Origin: Pseudanabaena sp. PCC 6802
GTDB lineage: Bacteria; Cyanobacteriota; Cyanobacteriia; Pseudanabaenales; Pseudanabaenaceae
Reading direction: 5' to 3'
Length of the DNA stretch: 64,000 nt
NCBI RefSeq assembly: GCF_000332175.1
Contig: NZ_KB235911.1
Span: 1-64,000 of the forward strand
The first letter of the stretch is position 1, and every line of letters begins with the position of its first letter. Positions 8,052 through 16,332 of this stretch are shown piece after piece. The position numbers and the translations under genes are program-made. Below the pieces are notes generated by a model, which worked only from the letters and a program-made list of their open reading frames with translations, was not told the DNA's origin and made no database searches.

Positions 8052-9386
8052 ATGCTTAACGAAACCAATTTTGACTTTCTCAAGCCCATTCAAAGTGAAG
8101 AATTTCTGCCCCCGCTAGGTCGATGGACGGTAATGGGCGGGCTGTTTATTTCTACTGCATTTGTGGCAACAGTCACCCTTGCAGCCGTTATTCGGTATAC
8201 CCCCAGTGTCAGAGTCTATGGCACAATTCGCCCAACCGGAGAAATAAGGCTTGCCCAGTCAGCAATTGAAGGGATTGTTAGCAGCATCCACGTCCAAGAA
8301 CATCAGACGATAAAACGGGGTCAGGCGATCGCCACGGTTGACAATTACCAACTCCAGACCAAACAAAAGCAGCTAGAGGCGTCCATCCAAAGCAGCCAGG
8401 CACAACTGACTCAAATAGCCACTCAAGTAGTTGCTCTAGATCGGCAGATGGCATCAGCCGCCCATTTGATGCATCGCACCGTTGCCTCTGCTCAAGCAAC
8501 CCTCAGCCACAATCAACGCGACTATCGAGATCGGCAAATTACCACGCAGGCAGACGTGCAAGAAGCCTTATCTGCCATGGAGATGGCAAAGATAGAGATG
8601 CAGCGCTATCAAAAATTGGCAAACACTGGAGCCATTACCGATCTGCAAATTCAGGAAAAGGAACAGGCATTCAAAATTGCCCAGGCTCGCCTGGAGAAAG
8701 TAAAAGCGGCACTCGACCCCAGCAATGCTTCAGTCGCGATCGCGACAGAACAAATCGCCCAGGAACGAGCTAGGGGAGAAGCAGCACTGGCTGCGTTGCT
8801 TCAAGAACGCGATCGCGTACTCAGCAGACAAATCGATTTAAAGAATCAACTCGATCGCGATCTCCAGGAACTGCAAAAGATTAAAAGCGATCTGCAAAAG
8901 AGAACAGTTGTGGCACCAATCGATGGAACAGTGCTCAAACTAGATCTGCGCAATCCAGGTCAGATGGTACAGCCCGGTACTGAGATCGCCCAAATTGCCC
9001 CCAATCGCGCTCCACTCATTGTGAAGGCTCTAGTACCATCGCGAGATATTAGCAAGATCCAGATCTGCCAGGCAGAAAAGGCGACAGACTGTCAGGAGGG
9101 CAGGGTACAACTGCGAGTGGCTGCCTATCCTTACCCGGAATACGGTACGCTCAACGGTGCGATCAGATCGAGATCGCCTGACGCGATCGCTACTCAAAGT
9201 AATGAAATCGGTACGCCAAGCCAGTACTATGAAGTGACTATTCAACCCGAAAAGCTGTATTTAGAGAAGGGCGATCGTCAATATCCAATTCAAGCTGGCA
9301 TGGAAATTTCCGCAGATATCCTCTCTCGCGAAGAGACTGTTTTGACTTTCTTGCTAAGAAAGACAAGACTATTAGCAGGTTTTTAG
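8052..9386 (+). CDS. HlyD-family periplasmic adaptor protein
   Basis: Membrane-fusion component that links an inner-membrane ABC exporter to an outer-membrane channel. The 444-aa protein has one N-terminal membrane helix (about residues 28-48), a biotinyl-lipoyl-like half motif (VYGTIRPTGEIRL, GIVSSIHVQEHQTIKRGQAIATVD), a long coiled coil (about 90-300) and the closing half motif plus beta-barrel (TVVAPIDGTVLKLDLRNPGQMVQPGTEIAQI). This is the architecture found with C39 ABC exporters. It is transcribed away from the sigma/anti-sigma/peptide/exporter block, sharing its promoter region with the sigma gene. Its likely partner is the C39 exporter. Confidence 0.92.
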   Translation: MLNETNFDFLKPIQSEEFLPPLGRWTVMGGLFISTAFVATVTLAAVIRYTPSVRVYGTIRPTGEIRLAQSAIEGIVSSIHVQEHQTIKRGQAIATVDNYQLQTKQKQLEASIQSSQAQLTQIATQVVALDRQMASAAHLMHRTVASAQATLSHNQRDYRDRQITTQADVQEALSAMEMAKIEMQRYQKLANTGAITDLQIQEKEQAFKIAQARLEKVKAALDPSNASVAIATEQIAQERARGEAALAALLQERDRVLSRQIDLKNQLDRDLQELQKIKSDLQKRTVVAPIDGTVLKLDLRNPGQMVQPGTEIAQIAPNRAPLIVKALVPSRDISKIQICQAEKATDCQEGRVQLRVAAYPYPEYGTLNGAIRSRSPDAIATQSNEIGTPSQYYEVTIQPEKLYLEKGDRQYPIQAGMEISADILSREETVLTFLLRKTRLLAGF

Positions 9387-9515
9387 GGCTAACAGGGATA
9401 TTCGCAGTACTCCGACACCCACTTTCTTTAGGGAGTCGTGAAGTGGAGCGGCACCGGAGCAAATCTTTGATACAATCGAGGCATTGCACGGTGGCGAACC
9501 TTTCAAAGGAAAAAG

Positions 9516-9725
9516 ATGAAAATTACCCTTGATATACCCCAGGTCGAACTGGAAAGATTAATTGCGAGCGCGATCGCGGAACCGCGTATAACCCTCTATG
9601 ACGTAAATTGGCAGCAATACCAAAACTTTATCGACCTGGTCTCCAGACATATCCAACCCGATCGAGAACCTGAAATGGTCAGGGCATGGCGCAAACTGGT
9701 AAGCACGTTGCAAATCGATGAATAG
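9516..9725 (+). CDS. Small conserved protein preceding a recombinase (69 aa)
   Basis: Acidic/hydrophobic 69-residue protein with no domain I recognise. It has a good ribosome site (AAAGGAAAAAG before the ATG), and its last 8 bases overlap the start of the recombinase gene, so the two are translationally coupled. The close coupling suggests an accessory or dosage role for the recombinase; this is inference. Confidence 0.65.
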   Translation: MKITLDIPQVELERLIASAIAEPRITLYDVNWQQYQNFIDLVSRHIQPDREPEMVRAWRKLVSTLQIDE

Positions 9726-10692
9726 CTATCCTCTCCCTTCACTCACACAGAGTACTCATACGGATGAGAGACGGTCGGGCGATCGCCCGACCGACCTGAG
9801 ATCTAGATACATCCACGATTTTTTGGCATCGCGCCATCTCGCTCCCAATACGCGCAAGGCTTATACCAAAGAATTAAATCGATTTCTCACCTGGAGCAAT
9901 CTTCCACTTCCTGAGATCGGGACTAAGCAGATCGTTCAATTCAAACAATATTTAGAAGCGGAGCGACATCTCAAACCTGCTTCGATCAATCGCGCGATCG
10001 CGGCGATCGCGAGTTTTTACAACTGGCTAATCCAGGCTTATCCCAGCCAATACAGCCAGAATCCCACGCAGGCGATTGACTTCGCATCCGTGCCTGTTCC
10101 CATCGCTCGAGATTTATCAGAATCTGAGGTTATGCGCCTGTGGCATGTGGTGACAAATTCTAACGCTTCAGACTCCGTACAGTTGCGCAACGCCGCATTA
10201 TTATCTATTCTCAGCCACGGGTTGCGCGCTAGCGAAGTAGCGGGTTTAACTGTCGGCGATTTTGACGGCAAGCGATTATACGTTCGAGTTGCTAAGGATG
10301 ACTCCACAGGGACAGTACCTTTGAACGGACAAGCTAGAGAGCACATTACCAACTATCTCAACTGGAGAGAAAAGCAGTTTCAAAAACTAGCAGACTCATC
10401 TCCCCTACTACTTTCTTGCAGCAATCGCAATCAGGGAGAAGCTCTCAGCTATGAGGGCATTTACAAAATTGTGGCAGCGTGGGGGATAAAGGCAGAGATT
10501 CCAAACTTACATCCCCACAGGCTGCGACACACCTATGCTACCAAGCTATTGCTGCTAGGCATGGATAGCTATCTGGCTCGCAGTCTAACCCGCCACCAAT
10601 CAGAGGCCAGCTTCAATCGCTATGCCAAGCGAGCCAGGTCTATAGCTGCTGAAAAAGCTTTTTATCAAGCGATCGGCGAGGAGAATGATTAG
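9718..10692 (+). CDS. Tyrosine recombinase / XerC-like integrase
   Basis: 324-residue site-specific recombinase. The N-terminal SAM-like core-binding domain is at about residues 27-115 (RHLAPNTRKAYTKELNRFL). The catalytic domain shows the first Arg in SHGLRASEVAGL, the HPHRLRHTYAT box (His-x-x-Arg), the second His in LTRHQSEASF and the Tyr nucleophile in FNRYAKRA. It overlaps the stop of a small upstream gene and converges with a Uma2 gene, with which it shares 4 bases. It could be a mobile-element integrase or a resolvase of a plasmid-like replicon; no att site was identified. Confidence 0.92.
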   Translation: MNSYPLPSLTQSTHTDERRSGDRPTDLRSRYIHDFLASRHLAPNTRKAYTKELNRFLTWSNLPLPEIGTKQIVQFKQYLEAERHLKPASINRAIAAIASFYNWLIQAYPSQYSQNPTQAIDFASVPVPIARDLSESEVMRLWHVVTNSNASDSVQLRNAALLSILSHGLRASEVAGLTVGDFDGKRLYVRVAKDDSTGTVPLNGQAREHITNYLNWREKQFQKLADSSPLLLSCSNRNQGEALSYEGIYKIVAAWGIKAEIPNLHPHRLRHTYATKLLLLGMDSYLARSLTRHQSEASFNRYAKRARSIAAEKAFYQAIGEEND

Positions 10693-11279
10693 AATGCATC
10701 AAACCGCTCGACCTTTAAAACAAATCCAGGCAAAACTGCTTCCCCAGATAATGCCGTTGGCAGTTGGCGAATCTCTTTGGGTTGCCCTTGACGATAAATC
10801 TCTACTTCCTGCGCTTGGGGATTAAACATCCAGGCAAGTCGCACGCCGCTGTTCATATACTCTTGCATCTTTTGTCGTAACGTCTCCAGCTTATCTGTAG
10901 GAGAGCGCAGTTCGATCGCAAAATCTGGGGCGATCGGTGGGAATTTTTGGCGCTGCTCGGGAGCGAGTGCTTGCCAACGAGAGATCTCAACCCAAGCCAC
11001 ATCTGGCGAGCGATCGCCCCCACCCGGTAACTTAAATAGCGTAGAAGAGCTAAACACCTTACCTAATTGCGTCTGACGATTCCAGATTGCCAAATCTGTA
11101 CCAATCTCTATTTCATTGTTGCCGCTCTCTCCTCCAACTGGTGACATAACAATCAAAGCTCCTTGGGCATTCCGTTCGAGCGGAATATCGGGATTGTTGA
11201 TACAGAGTTGATAAAACTGCTCGTCGCTCAGATGTACGTGGGTGAGATCGAATACGAGTGGCAGTGTGAGCGAAGTCAT
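10689..11279 (-). CDS. Uma2-family endonuclease (intact)
   Basis: 196-residue DUF820/Uma2 protein with the usual landmarks: LSDEQFYQLC, MSPVGGESG near the N-terminus, SPDVAWVEISRW (acidic active-site residue), APDFAIELRSPTD (second acidic segment) and GVRLAWMFNPQAQEVEIYR. Length is typical, with no breaks. The fold is PD-(D/E)XK nuclease-like; the cellular role is not established. It is convergent with the recombinase gene. Confidence 0.88.
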   Translation of the reverse strand: MTSLTLPLVFDLTHVHLSDEQFYQLCINNPDIPLERNAQGALIVMSPVGGESGNNEIEIGTDLAIWNRQTQLGKVFSSSTLFKLPGGGDRSPDVAWVEISRWQALAPEQRQKFPPIAPDFAIELRSPTDKLETLRQKMQEYMNSGVRLAWMFNPQAQEVEIYRQGQPKEIRQLPTALSGEAVLPGFVLKVERFDAF

Positions 11280-11370
11280 AACAACACCTAGTCAATGGGT
11301 GAGTTTCAAACTATTATGCCATACTAGCTATAGCCATAGACAGATCTGTTAGGCCAGGGGGGTGTGGGGG

Positions 11371-12282
11371 TGTTACCCGACACGCGGTTAGAACATGTAG
11401 AACGACACAAGATTTAACCCTCCTCAGGGGAAGTAAATGGTACACCAGAATTAAGTCAGGATTTGAGATCTCAGGAGGTGTATATGCCCAGTGCAGTAGC
11501 TGTCCCCATCCGTCAACGGATGATAGAACTGCGTCAACAAGGCAAAAGTTATAGAGCGATCGCAGAGGCATTAGGACAATCGCGCCACAGTGTGCGGCAA
11601 ATCTGTCGGCGCTGGAGCCAAGGAGGAGACAGTGCATTGACCCCGGATTATCAACACTGTGGACATGGAGGGATCCGCTCAGAGCGATTAATTTGGCGAG
11701 CCGCAATTTAGCTGAAACGACGTCACCCCGACTGGGGCGGCGGCATCATCCGGGTGCAATTGCAACAACGCTGGCCACAACAGCAAATCCCGAGCGAACG
11801 GACATTGCAGAGGTGGTTTGTGCCAGCAGGGGTGTCCATCCCATTTTATCCCGCTGTCAGGGGACGAACCCGCTTAGAACTCCATCCTGATTTACTCATC
11901 TGCACTCGTCCCTATCGACGCTCCCAGGAAGCACAACTGTGGTCGTTACAACGGGTTTACACCTACCTGGCGCAGGGTTGCTGGCAACGGAAGGTGGATG
12001 CGTCTGGCAGAATCTCTCTCTACAACCGCAATTACACTGTTGCTCGTGCTCTAGCCAAACACCCCGTATGGGTGCGCTTTGATGCCTCCACTGGAGATTG
12101 GCTCGTTTTCGATGACGCTGGTCGCGAAGTCGCACGTACATTGGCATTGGAAATTAATCCGACCGTTATCTGTCAATTGCAACAGTATCGTTCCACAGCT
12201 AAGTATCGTACCCTCTTCCCCAAAACTACTCCTTGATGTAACCTGATGTCGCACACATGAGTGAACTGCGTGTCGGGTAACA
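11371..12282 (+). mobile_element. Insertion sequence with 19-bp terminal inverted repeats
   Basis: The ends are TGTTACCCGACACGCGGTT (11371-11389) and AACTGCGTGTCGGGTAACA (12264-12282), inverted repeats with one mismatch. The flanks GGGGG|IS|GGGG against the five-G run of the uninterrupted family C copy suggest a 4-bp target duplication. Its only gene is a damaged IS481-like transposase, so the copy is non-autonomous. 912 bp. Confidence 0.8.
11484..12236 (+). pseudogene. Broken IS481-like transposase
   Basis: It starts at an ATG preceded by AGGAGG. The N-terminal helix-turn-helix region is clear (IELRQQGKSYRAIAEALGQS, then RQICRRWSQGG). An in-frame TAG at 11709-11711 interrupts the frame, which then continues (LKRRHPDWGGGIIRVQLQQR, RTLQRWF). 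The C-terminal part (RKVDASGRISLYNRNYTVAR, WVRFDASTGDWLVFDDAGRE) matches the region after the catalytic core of such integrases. The DDE catalytic core that should lie between these parts is absent, so there is an internal deletion as well as a stop. It cannot be an active transposase. Confidence 0.75.
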
Positions 12283-12468
12283 GGGGCTGCGCCCCCACGC
12301 AGGGGTGAAACCCCTGCACCCCAAAAATAAAACCCGTTCTTAAGTGAAAACTGCCATAGCTTGATTTCTCTAAGGTGAATGCGATCGCTCTCTTGAGAAC
12401 ATTGCGATCTTTTCTACGTTTTGGTGTGACTTAGATCGCAGGTATTATGACTCCGGCAACAATAGAGC

Positions 12469-12738
12469 CTACAAACTTTTTGCATATTCGTGCCAGTAAG
12501 CCGCAGTCTCAGAAGTCTGCTTCAAAACCACATCTGGAAGTAAGTCTGCTGGCCAAAAAGCAAGATATAGCGTTTTTCAATTGAGAACAGGTTTTATTGA
12601 CGGGGTGAAGGGGTAGAACCCCTTCTTGGGGGCAACGCCCCCAAACCCCCTACTCTTTCCGATCTGAAAACCGCTATAATAGAAATCTACAGGTTCTTCT
12701 TCCTCAAGAATAGTATCGACTTCTTTGCCGCGATCCAT
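12469..12738 (-). pseudogene. Small gene split by a MITE (52 codons when rejoined)
   Basis: From the ATG at 12738 the frame reads MDRGKEVDTILEEEEPVDFY and then enters a family A element. Beyond the element the frame resumes with YLAFWPADLLPDVVLKQTSE and ends at 12469. Deleting the element plus one flanking TA restores a single frame (VDFY-YLAFWPAD). I do not recognise the protein: it is short, acidic at the N-terminus, and aromatic in the middle. The start could be slightly upstream, overlapping the end of the next gene. Confidence 0.6.
12566..12678 (-). repeat. Family A MITE, copy 3
   Basis: Standard 113-bp copy with TATAGCG/CGCTATA ends, almost the same sequence as the copy at 3370. It splits a small reading frame, with a TA duplication visible on both sides. 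Confidence 0.92.
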
Positions 12739-12755
12739 GTCACGAGCACAGCAGA

Positions 12756-13355
12756 TTATTGTACAGTATTCTTTACGTTCTTCAACTCCTCAGCGTTAAG
12801 CACTTTCGGGACAACAATCGGAGTACGGGATTCCATAACAAAGAAGGGGGTTTGTTTGTACCTACCATCAAAACGCGCTTTCAGCATCATACCGATCGCG
12901 CGCAAGGTGCCAGATAGAACTCCTGCTGGTTTGGGCTTATTTTCCCCGATCGCCGATTCGGTGTTGACGTACATTCTGACAGGCCCCAACACGCTGTCCA
13001 ACGAAGTTGGATCTGAAATCAAGCAGGTATGGATAACACCAATGAAAGAGAGGTTGGGGGTTGAAAGCGTATTACCGATTGGAGTATTACAACACGCAGC
13101 GTACCATCGCAGCATCCCATTCGCTGTAAGACGCATACAGGCCAAATTCTCGATGCCTTCGGTAAACGTGATATTAGCAGGGATGGTCTGAATAATGTTA
13201 GTTCCTCCCACTTCGTCGAGTATTTCAGGCTCTCGTTTTAGGAAACGGGCGAAGGCTTGGCAATCCGCACAGTAGCACACACATCTGTTTACTGCTTGAC
13301 TTTGGTTCAGCGTGCCCTTGAGTTTGCCACAATGACAACGAATCGAGTTAGCCAT
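12756..13355 (-). CDS. DUF6151 / GFA-like zinc-binding protein
   Basis: 199-residue protein resembling the GFA (glutathione-dependent formaldehyde-activating) beta-fold group. The N-terminal RCHCGKLKGTL and CVCYCADCQAFARF supply the paired zinc-binding cysteines, and RWYAACCNTPIGNT gives the second set. These are the features of DUF6151 proteins. No enzymatic activity is established for the group. It has no clear operon partner; downstream lies a MITE-broken small gene whose start nearly touches this stop. Confidence 0.8.
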   Translation of the reverse strand: MANSIRCHCGKLKGTLNQSQAVNRCVCYCADCQAFARFLKREPEILDEVGGTNIIQTIPANITFTEGIENLACMRLTANGMLRWYAACCNTPIGNTLSTPNLSFIGVIHTCLISDPTSLDSVLGPVRMYVNTESAIGENKPKPAGVLSGTLRAIGMMLKARFDGRYKQTPFFVMESRTPIVVPKVLNAEELKNVKNTVQ

Positions 13356-13435
13356 AGTTTTTTGTGCCTCTTCTTAAAGAACCTGCGATCGTACGCAGTA
13401 TAACGGTCGCAATCACCGGCCTCAGATAAACCTCA

Positions 13436-13537
13436 TGTTGCAAATCATAAATTTTGCAACATGAGGGAATGGGGGCAGAGCCCCCAGAAGGGGATTTCAC
13501 CCCCTCCACCCCCACCAAAACTTTTGTTTTGGTGTAC
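13436..13537. repeat. Family B palindromic repeat, copy 2
   Basis: Reverse-orientation relative of the element after cupB. One end is GTTGCAAATcataaATTTTGCAAC and the other is ACCAAAACttttGTTTTGGT, with GGGGGCagagCCCCC in between. Confidence 0.75.
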
Positions 13538-13582
13538 TAGCCACAAACCAGCATACTTTTAAGTTCTGGTGCATTGCGGTTG

Positions 13583-13993
13583 TTATGCATTGCTTTGATG
13601 TTTCAGAGAAGGTACTAAATGCATCATAAAGTCACGCTTACCTATTGGTGCTCCTGCCATACGCAGGATATTGTACGCCGTTGTTATATGGAAATAAAAG
13701 TTTGGCATCAGAAAATCATCTACATACGAAAGTCCAGATAATTCTGCATATAGCCCTTGTCCAAGATCGAGCCGATTGAGTTCTGACAGTTTAGAATCAG
13801 TAATATTAATACTTGCCAACAACTCCTTAGTCGATGAAATATGACCACGCGCCTCATCTAGAGATGCTACATCGGGGTTCAAGTTATTCGCCGACTGTCC
13901 TAAGCACCACAATGCGAAATTGCGAGGCTGATTGCAAGTAAATGCGATTTGTGTGCCGAAAGGAAACATATCGGGCGCTATAGCAGTTTTCAC
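13583..13993 (-). pseudogene. DUF1993 protein, N-terminus lost to a MITE
   Basis: The body matches DUF1993: APDMFPFGTQIAFTCNQPRN near the start, then TKELLASI, FYFHITTAYNILRMAGAPIGKRDFM. Full-length members carry about 40-45 further residues before the (L)APDMF motif. Here those codons are replaced by the end of a family A element, which supplies the only possible start (MKTAI). Beyond the element the sequence contains an in-frame stop and no clear N-terminus. Either the gene is dead or a shortened protein is made from within the element. Confidence 0.72.
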
Positions 13994-14091
13994 TTGAGAA
14001 CGGGTTTTATTTTTGGGGTGAAGGGGTGGAACCCCTTCTTGGGGGCGTTGCCCCCAAACCCCCTACTCTTTCCGATCTGAAAACCGCTATA
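13979..14091 (-). repeat. Family A MITE, copy 4
   Basis: 113-bp copy with TATAGCAGTTTTCACTTGAG at one end and CTGAAAACCGCTATA at the other. It abuts and truncates the DUF1993 gene. Confidence 0.9.
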
Positions 14092-14180
14092 GCTAAACTA
14101 AACCCTGACAAACCAATACTGCTCGGCATTGGCAATAATAAATTTCAGAGATAGGATGAAGCGATTTTGTCGATTGTTTG

Positions 14181-14753
14181 CTACGGCGTGACTACACCAC
14201 ATGCAATTCTAGTTTTCGCATCGACACCCGGAATTGTAGATTTGCCATTAGCTCCCGCATGAACGATTACAGCGGTACCGCCTGGTTTTAGTAGCGAATT
14301 GGAACCATTTCCTAGATTTAGACCTGGCAGAATCGCAGTTAACGTCCCCGTACCATCTGATTTTACTTTGATGTTGGGCAGATCGCCGGCTGGTGTTTTC
14401 CCTTTTGTCTTCGCTTCGTGTTTTGGCTTTTTAGTGGTTTTTGATGGATCGAAATGCTCGCCAGCGGATAAGAAGTTGGGCGGATCGCACTTACCGAATT
14501 CATGGACGTGAATGGCATGTTCGCCAGGATTCAGCCCCTTCACCTCTACAGTGGCTTGCAGTCCCTTGGGAGTTTCCGCGAATTTAACAGTGCCGATCGC
14601 CTGTTTTTTCGCATCCAGGAGTTTAGCTGTGGCAGTCTTGCCAGGAGCGGCTGACGTGCGGGTGGCTGGTAGGGCAATTGCGATCGGTAGGGCAATGCCG
14701 ATCGTGAGGGCGAGACAAATCGATCGGCGATTGTGCATGGACTGCGTTAACAT
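14181..14753 (-). CDS. sodC: Secreted Cu/Zn superoxide dismutase-like protein
   Basis: 190-residue SodC-family protein with an export signal (residues 1 to about 36, ending TSAAPG), so it is periplasmic or extracytoplasmic. Copper ligands are in place: H82 and H84 (IHVHEFGKC), bridging H100 (SAGEHFDP) and H165 (VIVHAGAN). The disulphide pair C89/C185 and the active-site Arg (TRIACGVV) are also present. For zinc, H112 and D124 remain, but the His of the usual HxGDLPN box is Pro121 (TPAGDLPN). Zinc binding may therefore be weakened while copper chemistry could remain. GGAGAG precedes the ATG; a second possible start lies 5 codons in. Confidence 0.9.
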   Translation of the reverse strand: MLTQSMHNRRSICLALTIGIALPIAIALPATRTSAAPGKTATAKLLDAKKQAIGTVKFAETPKGLQATVEVKGLNPGEHAIHVHEFGKCDPPNFLSAGEHFDPSKTTKKPKHEAKTKGKTPAGDLPNIKVKSDGTGTLTAILPGLNLGNGSNSLLKPGGTAVIVHAGANGKSTIPGVDAKTRIACGVVTP

Positions 14754-14771
14754 ATAAATTCTCTCCTTAGC

Positions 14772-15728
14772 TTAGGTAAAAATTGTCTTCTGTTGGAGTT
14801 GATGCCACAGATCTAGAGCGTGCCTGGAAGCGTCCTCTTTGCCTTTAGCTAGAAACTCGTTAGCTGCAATTTGCAGGTCATGGAGTGCTTCTCTGTTCTG
14901 TCCCTGGTTATGCAGCGCGATTGCTCTGCCCATGTACGCATCTGGGTTATGCGGATCTAGATCCAGCGATCTAGTGAAGTCTGCGATCGCTTGTGCCAAA
15001 AATCTTTGTCTGTGGTGAGCGCAACCGCGATTGAAGAACGCTCTGGCGTTGTGTCGATCCAGTTCGATCGCCTGACTGAAATCCCCAATTGCCGCGCTGA
15101 CATCGGCTGACATAAACTTAGCGATTCCTCGATCTGTATAAATATTGGCGTAGTCAGCCGCCGAAGATCCACCTGCTTGAGATATTTGAGATATCTTCAG
15201 CGCTTGAGTGTAGTCAGCGATCGCTGTTTGATAATGTCCTTGAGCCATCTCTGCCAAGCCGCGATTGTAATAAGCTCTAAAGTCATCTGGTGAAAGCTCT
15301 AACATAGTGTTATAGTCCGTCAGCGCTGCTTGATAATTACCAGAACGAAAATAGGCAAGCCCCCGATTGAGCAAAGCTTCTAAATTCCGGGGATTCATGC
15401 TAATTGCTTGCGTGCAGTCTGCGATCGCGCTCTGATAGCGATCTGTTTGCAGATAGGCCAGACAGCGATTGCTATGGGCTGTAGAGTTTCGATCTTCTTG
15501 CCGAGCATTCTGTTTAAGTGCCTTAGTAAACTCAGCGATCGCTCCTTCATAATCATCCTTTTGCATGCGCTCGATCCCCCGTTGGAGGAATTCCCCATGA
15601 GAGATATGGGTAGGAGAATATGGTGAGGCGATCGCGAGGCTCTGGTTGGGATTAATGGGCAAAAGTAGCATCGTCAGCAAGAAGCTGATAATCGTTAGCG
15701 ATCGGAATCCTTTGCATAAAAAGTCCAT
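14772..15728 (-). CDS. Exported tetratricopeptide-repeat protein
   Basis: 318-residue protein with an N-terminal hydrophobic export signal (residues about 10-31) followed by at least six TPR units of the form GxAxxxxGxYxxAIxDxxxALxLxP (for example RGLAYFRSGNYQAALTDY). TPRs are protein-binding scaffolds; no partner is evident. It lies 18 bases upstream of sodC on the same strand, so the two may be co-transcribed. Confidence 0.88.
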   Translation of the reverse strand: MDFLCKGFRSLTIISFLLTMLLLPINPNQSLAIASPYSPTHISHGEFLQRGIERMQKDDYEGAIAEFTKALKQNARQEDRNSTAHSNRCLAYLQTDRYQSAIADCTQAISMNPRNLEALLNRGLAYFRSGNYQAALTDYNTMLELSPDDFRAYYNRGLAEMAQGHYQTAIADYTQALKISQISQAGGSSAADYANIYTDRGIAKFMSADVSAAIGDFSQAIELDRHNARAFFNRGCAHHRQRFLAQAIADFTRSLDLDPHNPDAYMGRAIALHNQGQNREALHDLQIAANEFLAKGKEDASRHALDLWHQLQQKTIFT

Positions 15729-15789
15729 AGCTTTATCGATATGTAGAGGGCAATCTAAGGATGGTTCTTGTCGGTACGATAGATATAGC

Positions 15790-15887
15790 TATAGCCAATA
15801 GGCTTATGACGGGGTGCAGGGGTGGAACCCCTGCGTGGGGGCGCAGCCCCCACACCCCCTGTCCTAACAGATCTGTCTACGGCTATA
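15790..15887. repeat. Family C palindromic repeat
   Basis: 98-bp element with ends TATAGCC and GGCTATA, internal pairings GGGGGCgcaGCCCCC and AGGGGtggaACCCCT, and the unit AACAGATCTGTCTACGGCTA. It has the same plan as family A but a different sequence, and is the uninterrupted relative of the element at 11329. Confidence 0.8.
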
Positions 15888-15947
15888 TTTAGGGGCAGGC
15901 ACGGGGGCGCTGTCCCTACGGTAATCGATACGTTCTCTGGTAGAAAT

Positions 15948-16313
15948 CTACTTAGACTTTTTCCAACCGTTATCGGCTTGAGCCAAGACGTAACTGGCGA
16001 CGTTCTCAATTTCAGCCGCTTTCAGTTTCTTGCCAAAGGCAGGCATGGCATTTTTACCGTTTTTGACTTGGGCGACGATCGCTTCTAGGGAGTACTTGTC
16101 ATTGGCTTTAAGCGCGTCAATTTTTAGCGTCTTTTCCTTTTGGACGGTATTATTGCCATTGAGATGACAGCCAACACAGTTAGCTTTAAACAGTTTGGCA
16201 CCAGCTTCTATGTCTGCGGCATAGGCGGGCTGACTAAAATTGAATATGCCTAGACTCAATACTAGTAACGCTATTAGGAGTGCTGAGGCTATGTTTCTAA
16301 ATAGAGACTTCAT
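15948..16313 (-). CDS. petJ: Cytochrome c6
   Basis: Soluble lumenal c-type cytochrome that replaces plastocyanin as electron carrier from cytochrome b6f to photosystem I when copper is scarce. From the chosen ATG there is a signal peptide ending QPAYA, then mature ADIEAGAKLF. Heme attachment is CVGCH, and the axial Met lies in NAMPAFGKKL. The C-terminal helix is the usual one (EIENVASYVLAQA). Longer in-frame starts exist upstream, but this one gives a normal signal peptide. It faces the petR-petP pair across 163 bases, the copper-responsive regulators of this gene. Confidence 0.94.
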   Translation of the reverse strand: MKSLFRNIASALLIALLVLSLGIFNFSQPAYAADIEAGAKLFKANCVGCHLNGNNTVQKEKTLKIDALKANDKYSLEAIVAQVKNGKNAMPAFGKKLKAAEIENVASYVLAQADNGWKKSK

Positions 16314-16332
16314 GGTTATCGCGATCGAAAAT

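Larger units (their letters stand above)
11329..12358. repeat. Palindromic repeat (family C/A hybrid) interrupted by an insertion sequence
   Basis: The left part (11329-11370) reads TATAGCCATAGACAGATCTG, like one end of the family C element at 15790. The right part (12283-12358) reads into AATAAAACCCGTTCTTAAGT and an inverted TATGGC end, like family A. Between them sits a complete insertion sequence. Joining the halves gives a continuous G-run-rich element of about 114 bp. Confidence 0.7.
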
